Part shown: positions 46,883-58,558 of the stretch, piece after piece
Layout: the number at the start of each line of letters is the position of its first letter
How positions within the stretch are numbered: the stretch's first letter is position 1
The notes under the pieces: model-generated
The model's input: only the letters and a program-made list of their open reading frames with translations
Told to the model about the DNA's origin: nothing
The model's database searches: none
Source of the DNA: Chlorocebus sabaeus
Taxonomy: Eukaryota; Chordata; Mammalia; Primates; Cercopithecidae
NCBI RefSeq assembly: GCF_047675955.1
Contig: NC_132916.1
Coordinates: 65,775,481-65,839,480 of the forward strand
DNA: 64,000 bases
Direction: 5' to 3'
Position numbers and translations under genes: made by a program

Positions 46883-47559
46883 TAATGAGAATGTCATTTA
46901 GTATAGGGAGGGCATCTTTCACATGGTAATTTCATCTTCTGACTTTAAAAAACAGCATGAAAGTCAGAGTAATCTTTTTGTGTCTCCTGCTTTTTAAATG
47001 CCTTTAACTAAAAATAGTTGATGTGTGACAGTAAGACATTATGGAGTGGCATAAAAACTCCATTAATTATCAGTCCCTCTCACTTTGGCTGAAGTGATTT
47101 CCAGGGGATCTGGGTGGTAAGTATTCTTTTTTCTTTCTCTCTTTTTTCTTCTTCTTATTTTCCTGTCTTGGACGCCAGATACTAAAATCTAGGACATTCA
47201 AAAACAATTAGGAAAAAATAGAAAAAAATGTAAAGTGACTGCACATGACTAGGGAAAGGTATGGACTCAGAAAAGACCTGAGAAGACTGTAAATTTAAAC
47301 CTCAGGATGATCCCGGGCATAGGGAGGGCCTACAAAAATAATTTTAAAAACCTAAAAACACTAAACAAAAATAGAAAATTATGGGGAAGGGAGAGAGCCT
47401 GAGCTTCAGTTATCACATTATCAGGTTCAAATATCCAGTTTTCAACACAAAAATTGTAAAATTTAAAGAGAAACAGGATAGTATAGCCAATTCACAGGGA
47501 AAAAATAATCAACAGAAATGTTTCCTAAAACAACCTGGTGGAAGACCTACTAGACAAAT

Positions 47560-48390
47560 ACTTTAAAACAATATCTTAACATTGCTCAAAAACTAAAGGA
47601 TGATATGGAAAAAGTAAAAGCAAACAAAACCTCTCTGAAACCAATGTTTGAACAAAATGGAAATATAAAGGAGATAGAAAATCTAAAAGAAAACTAAGAT
47701 TCTGGAAGTGAAAGAATGATATCATAAATGAAAAAAATACTAGAGGTATTCAAAGGGAAATTTTAGCTGGCAGAAGAAAGAATCAGTAAACTTGAAAATT
47801 GGATAATGGAAAATATCAAGTTTGAGGAAGAGAAAAGGAAGTACTGCAGAAAAGGTCTAAGGAACCTGTGAGACATCACCAAATGAACCAATATATGCAT
47901 TGTGAGAGTTCCAAAAATAGAAGAGAGAAATGTTAAAGAGAATATGTGAAGAAATAATGGATGAATACTTTCCAAATTGGATGAAAGACCTGAACATAAA
48001 CATGTAAAAAGATTAACATATTCCAAGTAAGATGAACTCAAAAAGACTCACGCCAAGACATATTGCAATGAAACATTTGACAGACAAAGAAAATCTTGAA
48101 AGCAGCAAGAGAGAAACGACTTCACATACAAGGTATCCATAATAGATTATCAGCAAGTTTCTTATCAAAACTTTGGAGTTTGGGGTTAAAAGTGCTAAAA
48201 ACAAAAACAAACAAACAAATTTGTCAACCAATAATCCTATATCCAGTAAAATTCACCTCCAGAAGTGAGGAGAAACTAAGATGTTCCCAGATAAAGAAAA
48301 GCCGAGGGAGTTTGTTACCACTAGTCCTTCCCTACAAGAAATATTCAAGGGAGTCCTGCAGGGTAACATAAAAGGGCACCAGACAATAAC
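47560..48390 (+). pseudogene. L1 ORF1 remnant
   Basis: Recognisable at DNA level (GGCAGAAGAAAGAATCAG, CAATATATGCATTGTGAGAG, GAAATAATGGATGAATAC). In frame 48096-48371 it reads KAAREKRLHIQG and RLSASFLSK, the conserved C-terminal RNA-binding region of ORF1p. Stops and shifts break it elsewhere. Confidence 0.7.
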
Positions 48391-48443
48391 TTGAAGTCAT
48401 ATGAAGAAATAAATATATTACTAAAATTAAATACACTGTCAGT

Positions 48444-48643
48444 TGTAAAAGCTAGTATTATTCTAACAATGGTTGATAAATTCACTTCTTGTTTTCTACA
48501 TGATTTAAAAAAGACTAATAAAATTTCAAAAAGCAATTATTAGTGTAAAAGCTAGTATTATTATTACTTTTACTGGTAATTCACCATTTGTTTGCTAAAA
48601 AATTTTTTAAAACTACAAATTTTATAATAATTATGTTTATATT
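48444..48643 (+). repeat. 100-bp tandem duplication inside L1
   Basis: TGTAAAAGCTAGTATTATT begins at 48444 and again at 48544, exactly 100 bases apart, and the following text aligns loosely (TTCACTTCTTGTTTTCTAC with TTCACCATTTGTTTGCTAA). Both copies correspond to the same L1 inter-ORF segment. Divergence between copies suggests an old event. Confidence 0.75.
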
Positions 48644-50539
48644 TTAGGGGACACAATGTATAAAAATTTCTTGTGGCATCAAGAACCAAAATGAATGGGA
48701 ATGAAGCTGTTACAATTATGATTGCATAATAATATACATTAAAAATTATTATATAGTATTGAAGTTAAGCTGACATAAAGTTAGGATATAACTTTAGGAT
48801 GTTAAATTAAATGTAATTTCCATATTAACCACATAGACATTAACTGTAGAATATATACAAAAGGAAATAGGAAAGCAATGTAAATGTTTCACTACAGAAA
48901 AAATAACAAAACACAGAAGAAGACAGCAATGCAGGAAATGAAGGACACATAAGCTATAAGCATATAAAAATGTTCTACCAAACATGGAAAGAAGAATCAC
49001 CACTAATCCATCTCAAACTTTTTCTAAAAATTGAGACACGGGAACACTCTCTAACTCATACTATGGGGCCAGCATTTTCCTCTGTATTAGTCCATTTTCA
49101 CACTGCAACAATGATACTACCTGACACTGAGTAATTTATTTAAAAAGAGGTTTCACTGACTCACAGTTCTCTATGGCTGGGAATGTCTCATGAAACTTTC
49201 AACCACGGTGAAAGTTAAGGGTAAGCAAGTACCTTCTTCATAAGGTGGCCGGAGATAGAAAGAGAGAAAGGCTGAGAACATTCCCCACTTAAAACCATCA
49301 CATCTCCTGAGAACTCCCTCACTATAATAAGAACAGCAAGGAAGAAACTGCCCCCGTTATCCAATCACCAGCCACCAGGTCCCTCCATTGACATGTGGAG
49401 ATTACAATTAGAGATGAGATTTGGTTGGGAAGACAGAACCAAACCATATAATTCTTCCCCTCACCCCCTTGAAATCTCATGTCCTTCTCACATTTTTAAA
49501 CACAATAATGCTTTCTCAACAGTCCTCCAAAGTCTTAACTCATTGCAATATTAACTAACAAGTCCAAGTTCGAAGTTTCATCTGAGGCAAGGTAAGTCCC
49601 TTCTGCTTATGAGCCTGTTGGGAGCGGGGGGGAGTTACTTCCAAGATACGATGGGGCCATAGGAGTTGGGTAAATGTTTTCATTCCAAAAGGCAGAAATT
49701 GACCAAAACAAAGGGGACACAGGCCCCATTCAAGTCCAAAACCCCACTGGGCAGTTATTAAATCTTACAGCTTCAAAATCTCCTTTGACTCCATGTCTCA
49801 CATCCAGGGAACGCTGATGCAAGGGGTAGGCCCCCATAGCCTTGGGCAGCTCTGCCACAGTGGTAGTGCAGGCTACAGCCCCTGCAGCTGCTTTCACAAG
49901 CTGGCATTTAATGCCTGCGGCTTTTTCATGTACACAGTGCAAGATGTCAGTGAATCTACCATTCTATGGTCTGGATGATGGTAGACCTCTTCTCACAGCT
50001 CCACTAGGCAGTGCATCAGTGGAGACTCTGTGTGAGGCCCCAACCCCACATTTCCCTCCTGCACTATCCTATCAGAGGTTCTCCATAGGGCTCTGCCCTT
50101 GCAGCAGACTTCTGTCTGGACATTCAGGTGTTTCTATACATCCTATGAAACCTAGGTGGAGGTTCCCAAACCTCAACTCTTGTCTGCACATGTGTAGGTT
50201 CAACACCACATGGAAGCCTTCAAGGCTTGGGGCTTGTACTCTCTGAAGCAATGACCCAAGCTATACTATAGCCCCTTTAGCCACGGCTGGAGTTGGAGCA
50301 CTTGGGATGCAAGTTGCCATCTCCTGGGGTGGCACACAGCAGGGGAGGCCTGAGGCCAGCCCAATAACCCATCTTTCCCTCCTAGGCCTCCAACCTTGTT
50401 ATAGTAGGGGTTGCTGTGAAGATCTCCAACATGCCCTGGAGACATTTTCTTTTCATTTTCTTGGCTATTAATGTTTGACTCCTTGTTACTTACAAAAATT
50501 TCTGCAACCAGCTTGACTTTCTCCCCAGAAAATGTTTTT

Positions 50540-50560
50540 TTGTTTGTTTGTTTGTTTGTT
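50540..50560 (+). repeat. (TTTG)n short tract
   Basis: Five TTTG units within the THE1 interior. Confidence 0.9.
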
Positions 50561-51263
50561 TTTTCTTTTCTATCAAATGGCCAGGCTGCAAGTTTTCAAA
50601 AATTGTATGCTCTGCTTCCATTTTAAGCACAAGTTTCAATTTCACACCATCCCTTTGTGAGAGCATCTAAGTGTATGTTTTCAGGAAAAGCCAGGTCACC
50701 TCTTTAATGTTTTGCTGCTTTGAAATTTCTTCTGCCAGATACCCTAAATACTCTCTCAAGTTCAAAATTTTACAGATCTATAGGGTAGGGACAAAATGCC
50801 ACCAGTCTCTTTGTTAAAGCATATCAAGAATCACCATTACTCCACTGCCCAATAAGTTCATCTCCATCTGAGATCACCTCAGGCTGGAATTCATTATCTG
50901 TATCACTGTCACCATTTTGGTCAAAGTTATTCAACAAGTTTCTAGGAAGTTCCAAACTTTTTCACATCTTCCCATCTTCTTCCTTGCCCTCCAGACTGTT
51001 GCAACTTCTGCCTGTTACCCAGTTCCAAAGTTGTTTCCACATTTTCAATTTATCATTATAGAGGTATCCCACTCCTGGTACCAATTTCTATATTAGTCCA
51101 TTTTCACAATGCCATAGAAACATTTCCTGAGAATCCATAATTTATAAAGGAAACACCATATAAGTTTAATTGACTCACAATTCCACATGGCTGAGAAGTC
51201 CTCAGGAAACTTATAATCATGGCAGAAGGCAAAGGAGAAGCAAATACCTTTTTCACAAGGCAG

Positions 51264-51290
51264 CAGAGAGAGAGAGAGAGAGAGAGAGAG
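51264..51290 (+). repeat. (GA)n tract in the THE1 5' LTR
   Basis: About 13 AG repeats, grown from the GAGAGAG normally found at this LTR position. Confidence 0.92.
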
Positions 51291-52935
51291 CACAGCAAAA
51301 ACTACCACTTTTAAAACCAACAGATCTCGTGATAACTCCCTCACAATAATGAGAAGAGCATGGAGGACTCTGCCCCCATGACATAATCACTTCCCAATAT
51401 GTTCTTCCCTCCACATGTGGAGATTACAATTTGAGATGAGATTTGGTTGGAGACACAGAGCCAAAAAATAGCACCCTGCTACCAAAATCAGTGACACTAT
51501 AAAAAAACTATACCAATATCTCTTTAAAAATATAAACATAAAAGTCCTCAAAAAGTACTATATAACTGGAATTCAGCAGAATATTAAAAGGATTATATGC
51601 AATGACCAAGGAGGATTTAATCTTGGAATGCAAGAATGGTTCAACTTATGAAAATCTATAAATGTAACACGACATAAACAAAATAAAGGAAAGAAAAAAA
51701 AACATAATTATCTTGATTGATGCAGAAAAAGTCATTTGACAAAACTCAACATCCTTACATGGGAAAGATACTCAACGAACTACTTTTAGAAGGAAACTAC
51801 CTCGAATAATAAAGCCATATAGAAAAACAGGCAGGAAGCATCATACTCAATGAGGAATGTCTAACAACATTTTCTCTAAGAGGGAACAAGACGAGGATGC
51901 TCAGACTAATCACTTCAAAGCACTAGAAGTTCTAGTCAGAGACATCAGGCAACAAAAATAACCAAAATGCATTTGAATTGGAAAGGAAAAAGTAAAATTA
52001 TCTCTGTCCATTAGATGAATGGGAAAAATATTTTCTGATATGGAATTAATATCCAGAATATATAGAGAACTTATAAAACTCTACAACAACAAAAACAAAC
52101 AACCCAGTTCCAAAATTGGCAAAAAACTTAAATAGGCATTTCTCAAAGCAAGATAATGCAAATGTCCAATAAGTACATGAAAATATACTCAACATCACTA
52201 TTAGGAAAATTCAGATCAAAACTACAATGAAATACCACTTTGTCAGCATCATGATGGGCACTATCAAACAAACCAGAAAATAACAACTGTTGAAGAAAAC
52301 ACTGAGAAACTGCAATGCTTGTGGAAATGCAAAATAGTACACCCAATAAGAAAACCAGTATGGTGTTTTCTCAAAAATAAATAAATAAATAAATATAATT
52401 ACCATAGAATTCAGCAATTTCACTTCTGAGTATATGCCCAAAAGAATTGAAAGAAAGATCTTGAAGAGATATTTGTACACCTAATTATCTATAGCAGCAT
52501 TATTCACAGTAGCCAAAATATGGAACCAAACCAAGTGTCTTATCAATGGATTAATGGAAAAGCAAATTGTGGTATGTATATACAATGGAACATTATTCAG
52601 CCTTAAAAAAGAAGCAGTTTCTGACATATGTTACAACAAGGATGAACCTTAAGGTCACTTAAGTGAAATAAGCCAGTTACAAATACTGTGTGAGTCCACA
52701 TATATGAGGTAAATCATAGAGACAGAAAGTTGAATGATAGTTTTCTGGGGCTTGGGAGAAGAAAACCAGGGAGTATAGAGTTTTAGTTTTATAAGATGAA
52801 AAGATTTTTAGAGATGAATGGTAGTGATGGTTGCACATTAAGAATATATTTAATACCACTGAACCGTACACTTGAAAATAGTTAAGATGATATAGTTTAT
52901 GATATGTATATTTTATTATAATAAAATCTAGGAAA

Positions 52936-54525
52936 ATAATATATTTTTAATGGGGAAGAGAAAATATGCTTTCTTTTCTTGAATTAAAATTATTTGACTA
53001 TATGAGAAGTATACCACTTTATTTTTTCTTGAGAGAAATAGCAATAAAAATGGACCTCACATGGTTCCTGTTGAATATACCTCTATTTATTTAAGTTTCC
53101 ACAATCAGTCTGTTTTCTATGCGTTCATGTCTGTGTTTATGTGAGGACTTGTGTTTGTGTCTACAAGCAGAAGGCTTCGAGTTGAGAAAGTAAACGGTAA
53201 GAAAAACTGCATAAAAATGAATGTGAAGAATAAAATGTATTAACTAGTTATGAGTGACCTGTTCTGAAGAGAAAGTAAAATGAATTTTCTCCCTAGATTT
53301 AATAAGTAATCATATCCCATATAATGGTATTCGAATAAGTGATCAAACATATATTTCATTTATATGTCTTTGAAAACATAAGAATTACATTCATTTCTGC
53401 TTTGGTCAGCAGCAGAAGATAAAATAATACATGTAATTAAAGTTATATAATCTATATATACAAAAGATAATTTGGTAAAAGAACTGAAGCTTTACATTTA
53501 TTTTTAAAGCATAATATTGGATTTTAAATAAGATTAATTTCAATGTGTCAGCACAGCCTCAAGAAAACTATTTTCATATAAGTAAAAATATTATATGTGG
53601 CTGTGTTTCATTAGCACTTTTGTGCCATAAGGCATAATGTTGAGTTGATAAAAACATGAGCAACACATTTCCTTAAAGATAGGACATTTGAAGAGAAAAA
53701 AGCCTGCATTATAGATATATAATAGTTTGCTTCAAAATAGAATTCAATGTCATTAATTTCTGTTTTTATCATATATAAACAAATTTGTATAGTAAGGAGT
53801 GTAATTGTAGTGCATAGGAGTATACGAGACATAGAAAAGTATTTGCTATATACACACATTTTGCTATTCTTTACACTATTATAAAATGATCTGTATATGA
53901 CTAGTTAACTTAGATAAAACAGAATCTCTACTAACAGATGTCATTTCTCCCAGATTGTAGTTGATACTATATATTTATGTTTGACCAATAATCTTGAGTA
54001 TACAATTACTGCCTAGTTGTTTAGCAATCCATTACTTAATTGCCTGTAGTTTCATTTAACTGAGCATTTTGTTTTTGAATTATTGGCAGTACTCAGTACA
54101 ACAAGAATCTTTTCTTTTAACCCATCTCTGTACTGTTACAAACCTTTCATTCTCTATTATACTTCGTTAAACAAGCTTAAGATCATGCTAGGTCCCACCA
54201 AACTTATCCATTTATTCTTTAATCCAAATCAATCTTTTAATATCTCTTCCTGAATCTCAATTTATAATTGGCTTAGTTCATACTTAAATATTTTACCTAA
54301 TATGCTAGTGGCATTTCAAATATCTAAATATTATAAAATTAATATAAACAAACACATGTTTGTTTCAACAGTGACATAAAAACATGTTTGAACTGTATAA
54401 TAATGAAAAGGCAGATTTTCAAAATATATGAGGTGCAGCACAAGTAGTGGTTATAGGAAATGTTATATTTTTCCATGCTGATTTAAATTGACACATTTAA
54501 AATCAAAGATGTAAGCTCTGACATT
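52936..54525. other. Unassigned AT-rich DNA
   Basis: No recognised repeat or gene. The 82-codon minus frame 53611-53859 is domain-free. Confidence 0.45.
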
Positions 54526-54979
54526 AAGAAACCAAAACAAAAAAAAAAAACAAGTACAGCTAACATAAACAAATAGAGTATATAGTAAAGATAACAATAG
54601 AAACCAATAAAATAGAAGACATATTAATCATATTTTTTAAAATTAATGGCTGGTTCGTTTAAGAAAAGTCCAATATAACTCACCAATCAGATAAACAAGA
54701 GAGAAAACACAAATTTACCAAAATTAATAATAAATGATGAGCATCACTATAGATCTTCAACCAATAAAAGGACAAGAAAATGGCACCTTGAAGCAATTTT
54801 ATGCAAGTAAATTCTAGTACTTAGATAAAATGAACATATTCCATGAAAAACACAGTTTATCAAACTAAACACAAGAAGAAATGAAACACCTCAAAAGACA
54901 GAATCAAGAAATTGCAATACCCACTCTTAGAAAAAATTTAAAAAGAAAGAAACAAATAAAAACAAACAAACAAAAAATC

Positions 54980-55353
54980 TGTATTAGTCCATTTTCATAC
55001 TGCTATGAAGAAATACCCAAGACTGGGTAATTTATAAAGAAAAAGAGGTTTAATGGAGTCACATTTCCACATGACTGGGGAGGCCTCACAATCACGGCAG
55101 AAAGAGGAGGAGCAAAGGCACATCTTACATGGTGGCAGGCAAGAGGGTGTGTGTAGGGGAGCTGCCCTTTATAAAACCCTCAGATCTTGTGGGAATTATT
55201 TACTCTCACAAGAACAGCATGGGAAAACCCAGCCACATGATTCAATAATCTCACACTGGGTCTCTCCCAAGAAACGTGGGAATTATGGGAGCTACAATTC
55301 AAGATGCGATGTGTGTGTGTGTTGTGGGGGCAGGGTACAGCCAAACCATATTA
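54980..55353 (-). mobile_element. MST solo LTR
   Basis: TGTATTAGTCCATTTTCATAC to CCAAACCATATTA, with GACTGGGTAATTTATAAAG, CAGATCTTGTGGGAATT and GTGGGAATTATGGGAGC. Complete but with no clean duplication (AAATC left, AAGAC right). A short (GT)n has grown at 55307-55323. The 104-codon plus frame 55053-55367 is inside it, antisense. Confidence 0.9.
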
Positions 55354-55395
55354 AAGACATTTCATAACACGTTTTCGGAGTTCACGTAAAATAGT

Positions 55396-55795
55396 TGTAT
55401 TAGTTTGTTAGGGCTGCCACAACAAAATGTCACAGACTACATGGCTTAAACAACAGACTTTTTTTTTTTTTTTTTTTTTTTTGCAATTCTGGAAACAGAA
55501 GTCCAAGATTAAGGTACCATTAGGGTGGGTTTCTTCTGAGCACTATTTCCTTGGCTTGTAGAATGGCTGTTTTCTCCCTTTCTCTTTGTATGGTCTTTCC
55601 TCTTTGTGTGTCTGTGCTAATTACTTCTTCTTATAAGGACATCAGTCATACTTGATTGGGGCCAACCCAATGACCATATTTTAAATTAATTACTGATTTA
55701 GAAACATTATCTTTAAATACAACCACATTCTTAGATACTAGGAGTGTGGAATTCAACCTATAAAATTTAGGGAGACACAATTCAACCCATCATAC
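55396..55795 (-). mobile_element. MLT1 solo LTR
   Basis: TGTATTAGTTTGTTAGGGC to ACACAATTCAACCCATC, including TTCTTATAAGGACATCAGTC and the SNRPN-independent, family-typical CCTTGGCTTGTAGAATGG. A T23 run at about 55460-55482 replaces the usual AAATTTATT spot. It lies 42 bases right of the MST LTR. Confidence 0.88.
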
Positions 55796-56989
55796 CTGTA
55801 TGATTACACCTGACAAAGATTTAACAGACAACCACATTTACACGGTAATTTTCATCAGTAATTTAGATGTCAAACTCCTGAACAGAATATTATGGAATCA
55901 AATCCTGCTATGTTAAGTTACAACATAATGTCCAGTATGGGTTTATTCCAGTAGAGTATGTTTATTTAGCTTTAAAAATTTTAATATAACTTATTATTAC
56001 AATAAAAAGGAATTAAGCATGTATTCATATGAATAGATATGAAAAAGTATTTGATAAATCTCAACATTCATTTAAGATAAAACCTAATTGTAAATCAGAA
56101 ATAGAAAGGAATTTATTTTCTAAAGACTACCAGAAACCACGGAAAAAAACATATATAATGGGGAATTATTGAAAGTTTATTTCTGTCTGGAATGATTAAC
56201 AATGCCCATGGTCACAACTTCTACTTCATATTTTATGATATTTCTATATTAGCGCAATGACAGATTAAAAATAAAACCATAAAATTAATAAAAATGTTAT
56301 AAAAAATAAGTAAAATTTCCATTATTCATTGACAACAAAATTATAACTGAAACAATCTAAAATAAAATACAGAAAAAATATTGAAAAAAAGCAAGTGAAT
56401 CTATCAGTCAATGAATGAAGGTTACTTACTATACAATGATCAATTCCATTTCTATATATCTGCAACGAACATATAAGGATTTTAAAAGTAATACCACTGG
56501 AAATAGAATTTAAACTCTTGAAATATAAATAAACTCAAAAATATAGTATGCATAAGGTTTATTTTAAAAAACAAAATATTAATGACTAATGACAAATTAA
56601 ATAAGAGATACGCCATGTTCATGTACTGAAAAAATTGATCATGAGAAATTGTCAATCTACAGGTTGATTATAATCTCAAACTTAATTAAATATAAACCAA
56701 TCAAGAAAAAAGCTAGCTATCTCTGAAGTCTGAATATGTTTTAACACAAATAAATCTAATTATATATCAATGTGTTACAAACATACCCAGGGAAATATGT
56801 ATGTGAAGTGAAAAATAGTACTACAGCTTGTACTATATTCTATTTTATATTTTTCTATGGAAAAACAGCATCGTAATAAAATATAAAGATATATACAGTG
56901 GTTTTAATTTTTAGTAGTAATATTTTTACTTTTAAATTTTGTAGTAATGTAGTAGCACAAAGTTTTTGATTCTTATATTTTGGGATTCT

Positions 56990-58558
56990 TTTGTGTGTAC
57001 ACATTTAGAACAATTATATCTTTATGGAGTGATCTTGTTATCAGTATGTATGTTCCTCTCTGCTCCTGGTAATTTTCTTTGCTCTAAAGTATATTTTATC
57101 TGATGTTAGTGAACTCGGTCACTTGTGTTTTTTTGACAAACATTTGCATGGTGTATATTTTTCTATCTCTATTTTCAAACTACCTATTGTGTTGAAATTG
57201 AAGTGAGTTGCTTATGTAGTTAAGGGGTGGGATTTACTTTTATTATTATTTTATCCACTTTGCCTTTCCCTGTACTACATTTTGCATTGTTGTATTACAA
57301 CAAATAATTGAACCATTTACTTTTAAGGTAATTATTTATGATTATTATGTTAGGGCTTACAGTAGGGTTTAATTATCTCATTCCTCTATTTCTCTTTTCT
57401 TGCATTCTCACGGATTACTTGACCATCTTTCAGGGTTTCATCTTGACTTATTTTTATGTTTAAATGCATCACCTTGTACAGTTTTAAGAGGGATTGTTCT
57501 GATGATCACAATGTGCATATGTCGCTGACTTATTAGTCCACTGGTATTAACGAATATTATGATCTTGAATGTCAGTTGGTGCTATACATTTCGTTTTAAT
57601 CCTACATTTAATTTAAAAAAAACTAATGAGAAGTCTACTTATTGTATTTATCAATATTTATTCTTTTCTTTTCTTTCTTTCTTTCTTTTTTCTGTTTCTT
57701 CCTGATGTTCCATGCTTCTTTCTTGTATTATTTCCTTTCTGGTTAAAAACCATATTTTAAAATTTTGTAGTAGTGTGTATGCTAGTGATACGTGTTTCTT
57801 TAGAGTGAAAATGTCATTTCCCTTCATTCCTGAAGGATAATTTCAATGCATACAGAATTTGCTGTTAATAGTTCATTTTTTTCAGCACTTGAATAATGTG
57901 CCATTCCCATTTGGCCACCTGATTGTTGTTGAGAAATTGGTTGCTATTCAAATTGATGTGCCTCTGTAAATAATGAATCGTCTCTCTCTGAATGCTTTCA
58001 AGTTTTGATCCTTGTTTTTAGTTCTCAGAAGATTAATTATAATCTGTCTTGGTGTGGATTTTTTTAGTTTATTCTCTTTAGGGTTTGTTCATTTTCTTGA
58101 ACCTAAAGATTTATGCCTTTTTACTAAATTGGGGAATATTTCTGCCATTGTTTCATTGAGTACTTTTTTACTCCAGTCTCTTTCTTTGCTATTTTGGGAA
58201 TCCAATTATATGCATGTTGGAATTTTTGGTTGCTGCCTAACAGATCTCTTAGACTGAGGCTGTGTTTATTTTTCCTGCAATTTGTTTTTTATCTGTGCTC
58301 AGATTGAGTAAACTCTATTGATCCAGTCTCCTTCAAGCTAATTATATTCTCAATAACTTCTACTCTACTGTTGAATGCATCCAGTAAGCTTTTCAAAGGT
58401 TTTTTGTGTTTGTTGTAGTTTTAGGTTCTATGATTTGCATTTGGTTCCTTTTTACAACTTATATTTTTCACTGAATATGATATTTTTATTTAATTTAGTA
58501 TGATTTTAATTGTTTTTGAGTACATTTTATGACAGTCACTTTAAAATTCTTGTCAGAT
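56990..58558 (-). mobile_element. Antisense L1M segment (ORF2 N-terminal part to ORF1)
   Basis: Left part matches the L1 endonuclease region in reverse (AAGTATATTTTATCTGATG). Right part matches ORF1 in reverse: GTTCTCAGAAGATTAATTATAATC, CTTGGTGTGGATTTTTTTAG, GGGTTTGTTCATTTTCTTG, AATTGGGGAATATTTCTGCC, TTGTTTCATTGAGTAC. It abuts a sense L1 segment at 58559. A simple (CTTT)n stretch lies at 57661-57692. Confidence 0.65.

Larger units (their letters stand above)
49083..51470 (-). mobile_element. THE1-like MaLR provirus with two LTRs
   Basis: Left LTR 49083-49450 (the 3' LTR in element orientation), interior 49451-51088, right LTR 51089-51470 (5' LTR). Both LTRs show TATTAGTCCATTTTCACA, an ACTCACA(G/A)TTC stretch, ATCTC.TGA.AACTCCCTCAC, and GTGGAGATTACAATT.GAGATG. 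It was inserted in the reverse-transcriptase part of the sense L1M. The interior holds a gag-related region homologous to 22.1-22.9 kb and no long frame. No clean 5-bp duplication survives. The plus-strand frame 49842-50246 is antisense to the interior. Confidence 0.9.
47165..52935 (+). mobile_element. Sense L1M (HAL1-related ORF1 type) interrupted by a THE1-like provirus
   Basis: Blocks 47165-49082 and 51471-52935 are one L1: ORF1 region, inter-ORF region, reverse-transcriptase part, then ORF2 C-terminal part and 3' UTR (GATGGTTGCACATTAAG, CACTGAACCGTACACTTG). Internal deletions are visible. Near 48970-48985 the text jumps from after ORF1 to the mid-ORF2 'TTCTACCAAACATGG'. Near 52015-52030 it jumps from the reverse-transcriptase region to 'TTTTCTGATATGGAATTAA'. 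No 5' UTR recognised. Confidence 0.8.
54526..56860 (+). mobile_element. Old L1M ORF2 region, sense, with two LTR insertions
   Basis: ORF2-type text in order: GAAACCAATAAAATAGAAGAC, GGCTGGTTCGTTTAAG, ATGGCACCTTGAAGC. After the LTRs come CAGTATGGGTTTATTCC, AAAAAGTATTTGATAAATCTC, TATATATCTGCAACGAAC and AGATACGCCATGTTCATG. Very diverged, with no frame over 60 codons. Confidence 0.6.

Noticed and set aside
49842..50246. 134-codon plus-strand frame
   Set aside because: Antisense to the THE1-like interior; no domain and low expectation of coding.
51264..51290. GA tract as a GAGA-type regulatory site
   Set aside because: Simple expansion of a GAGAGA motif typical of this LTR position.
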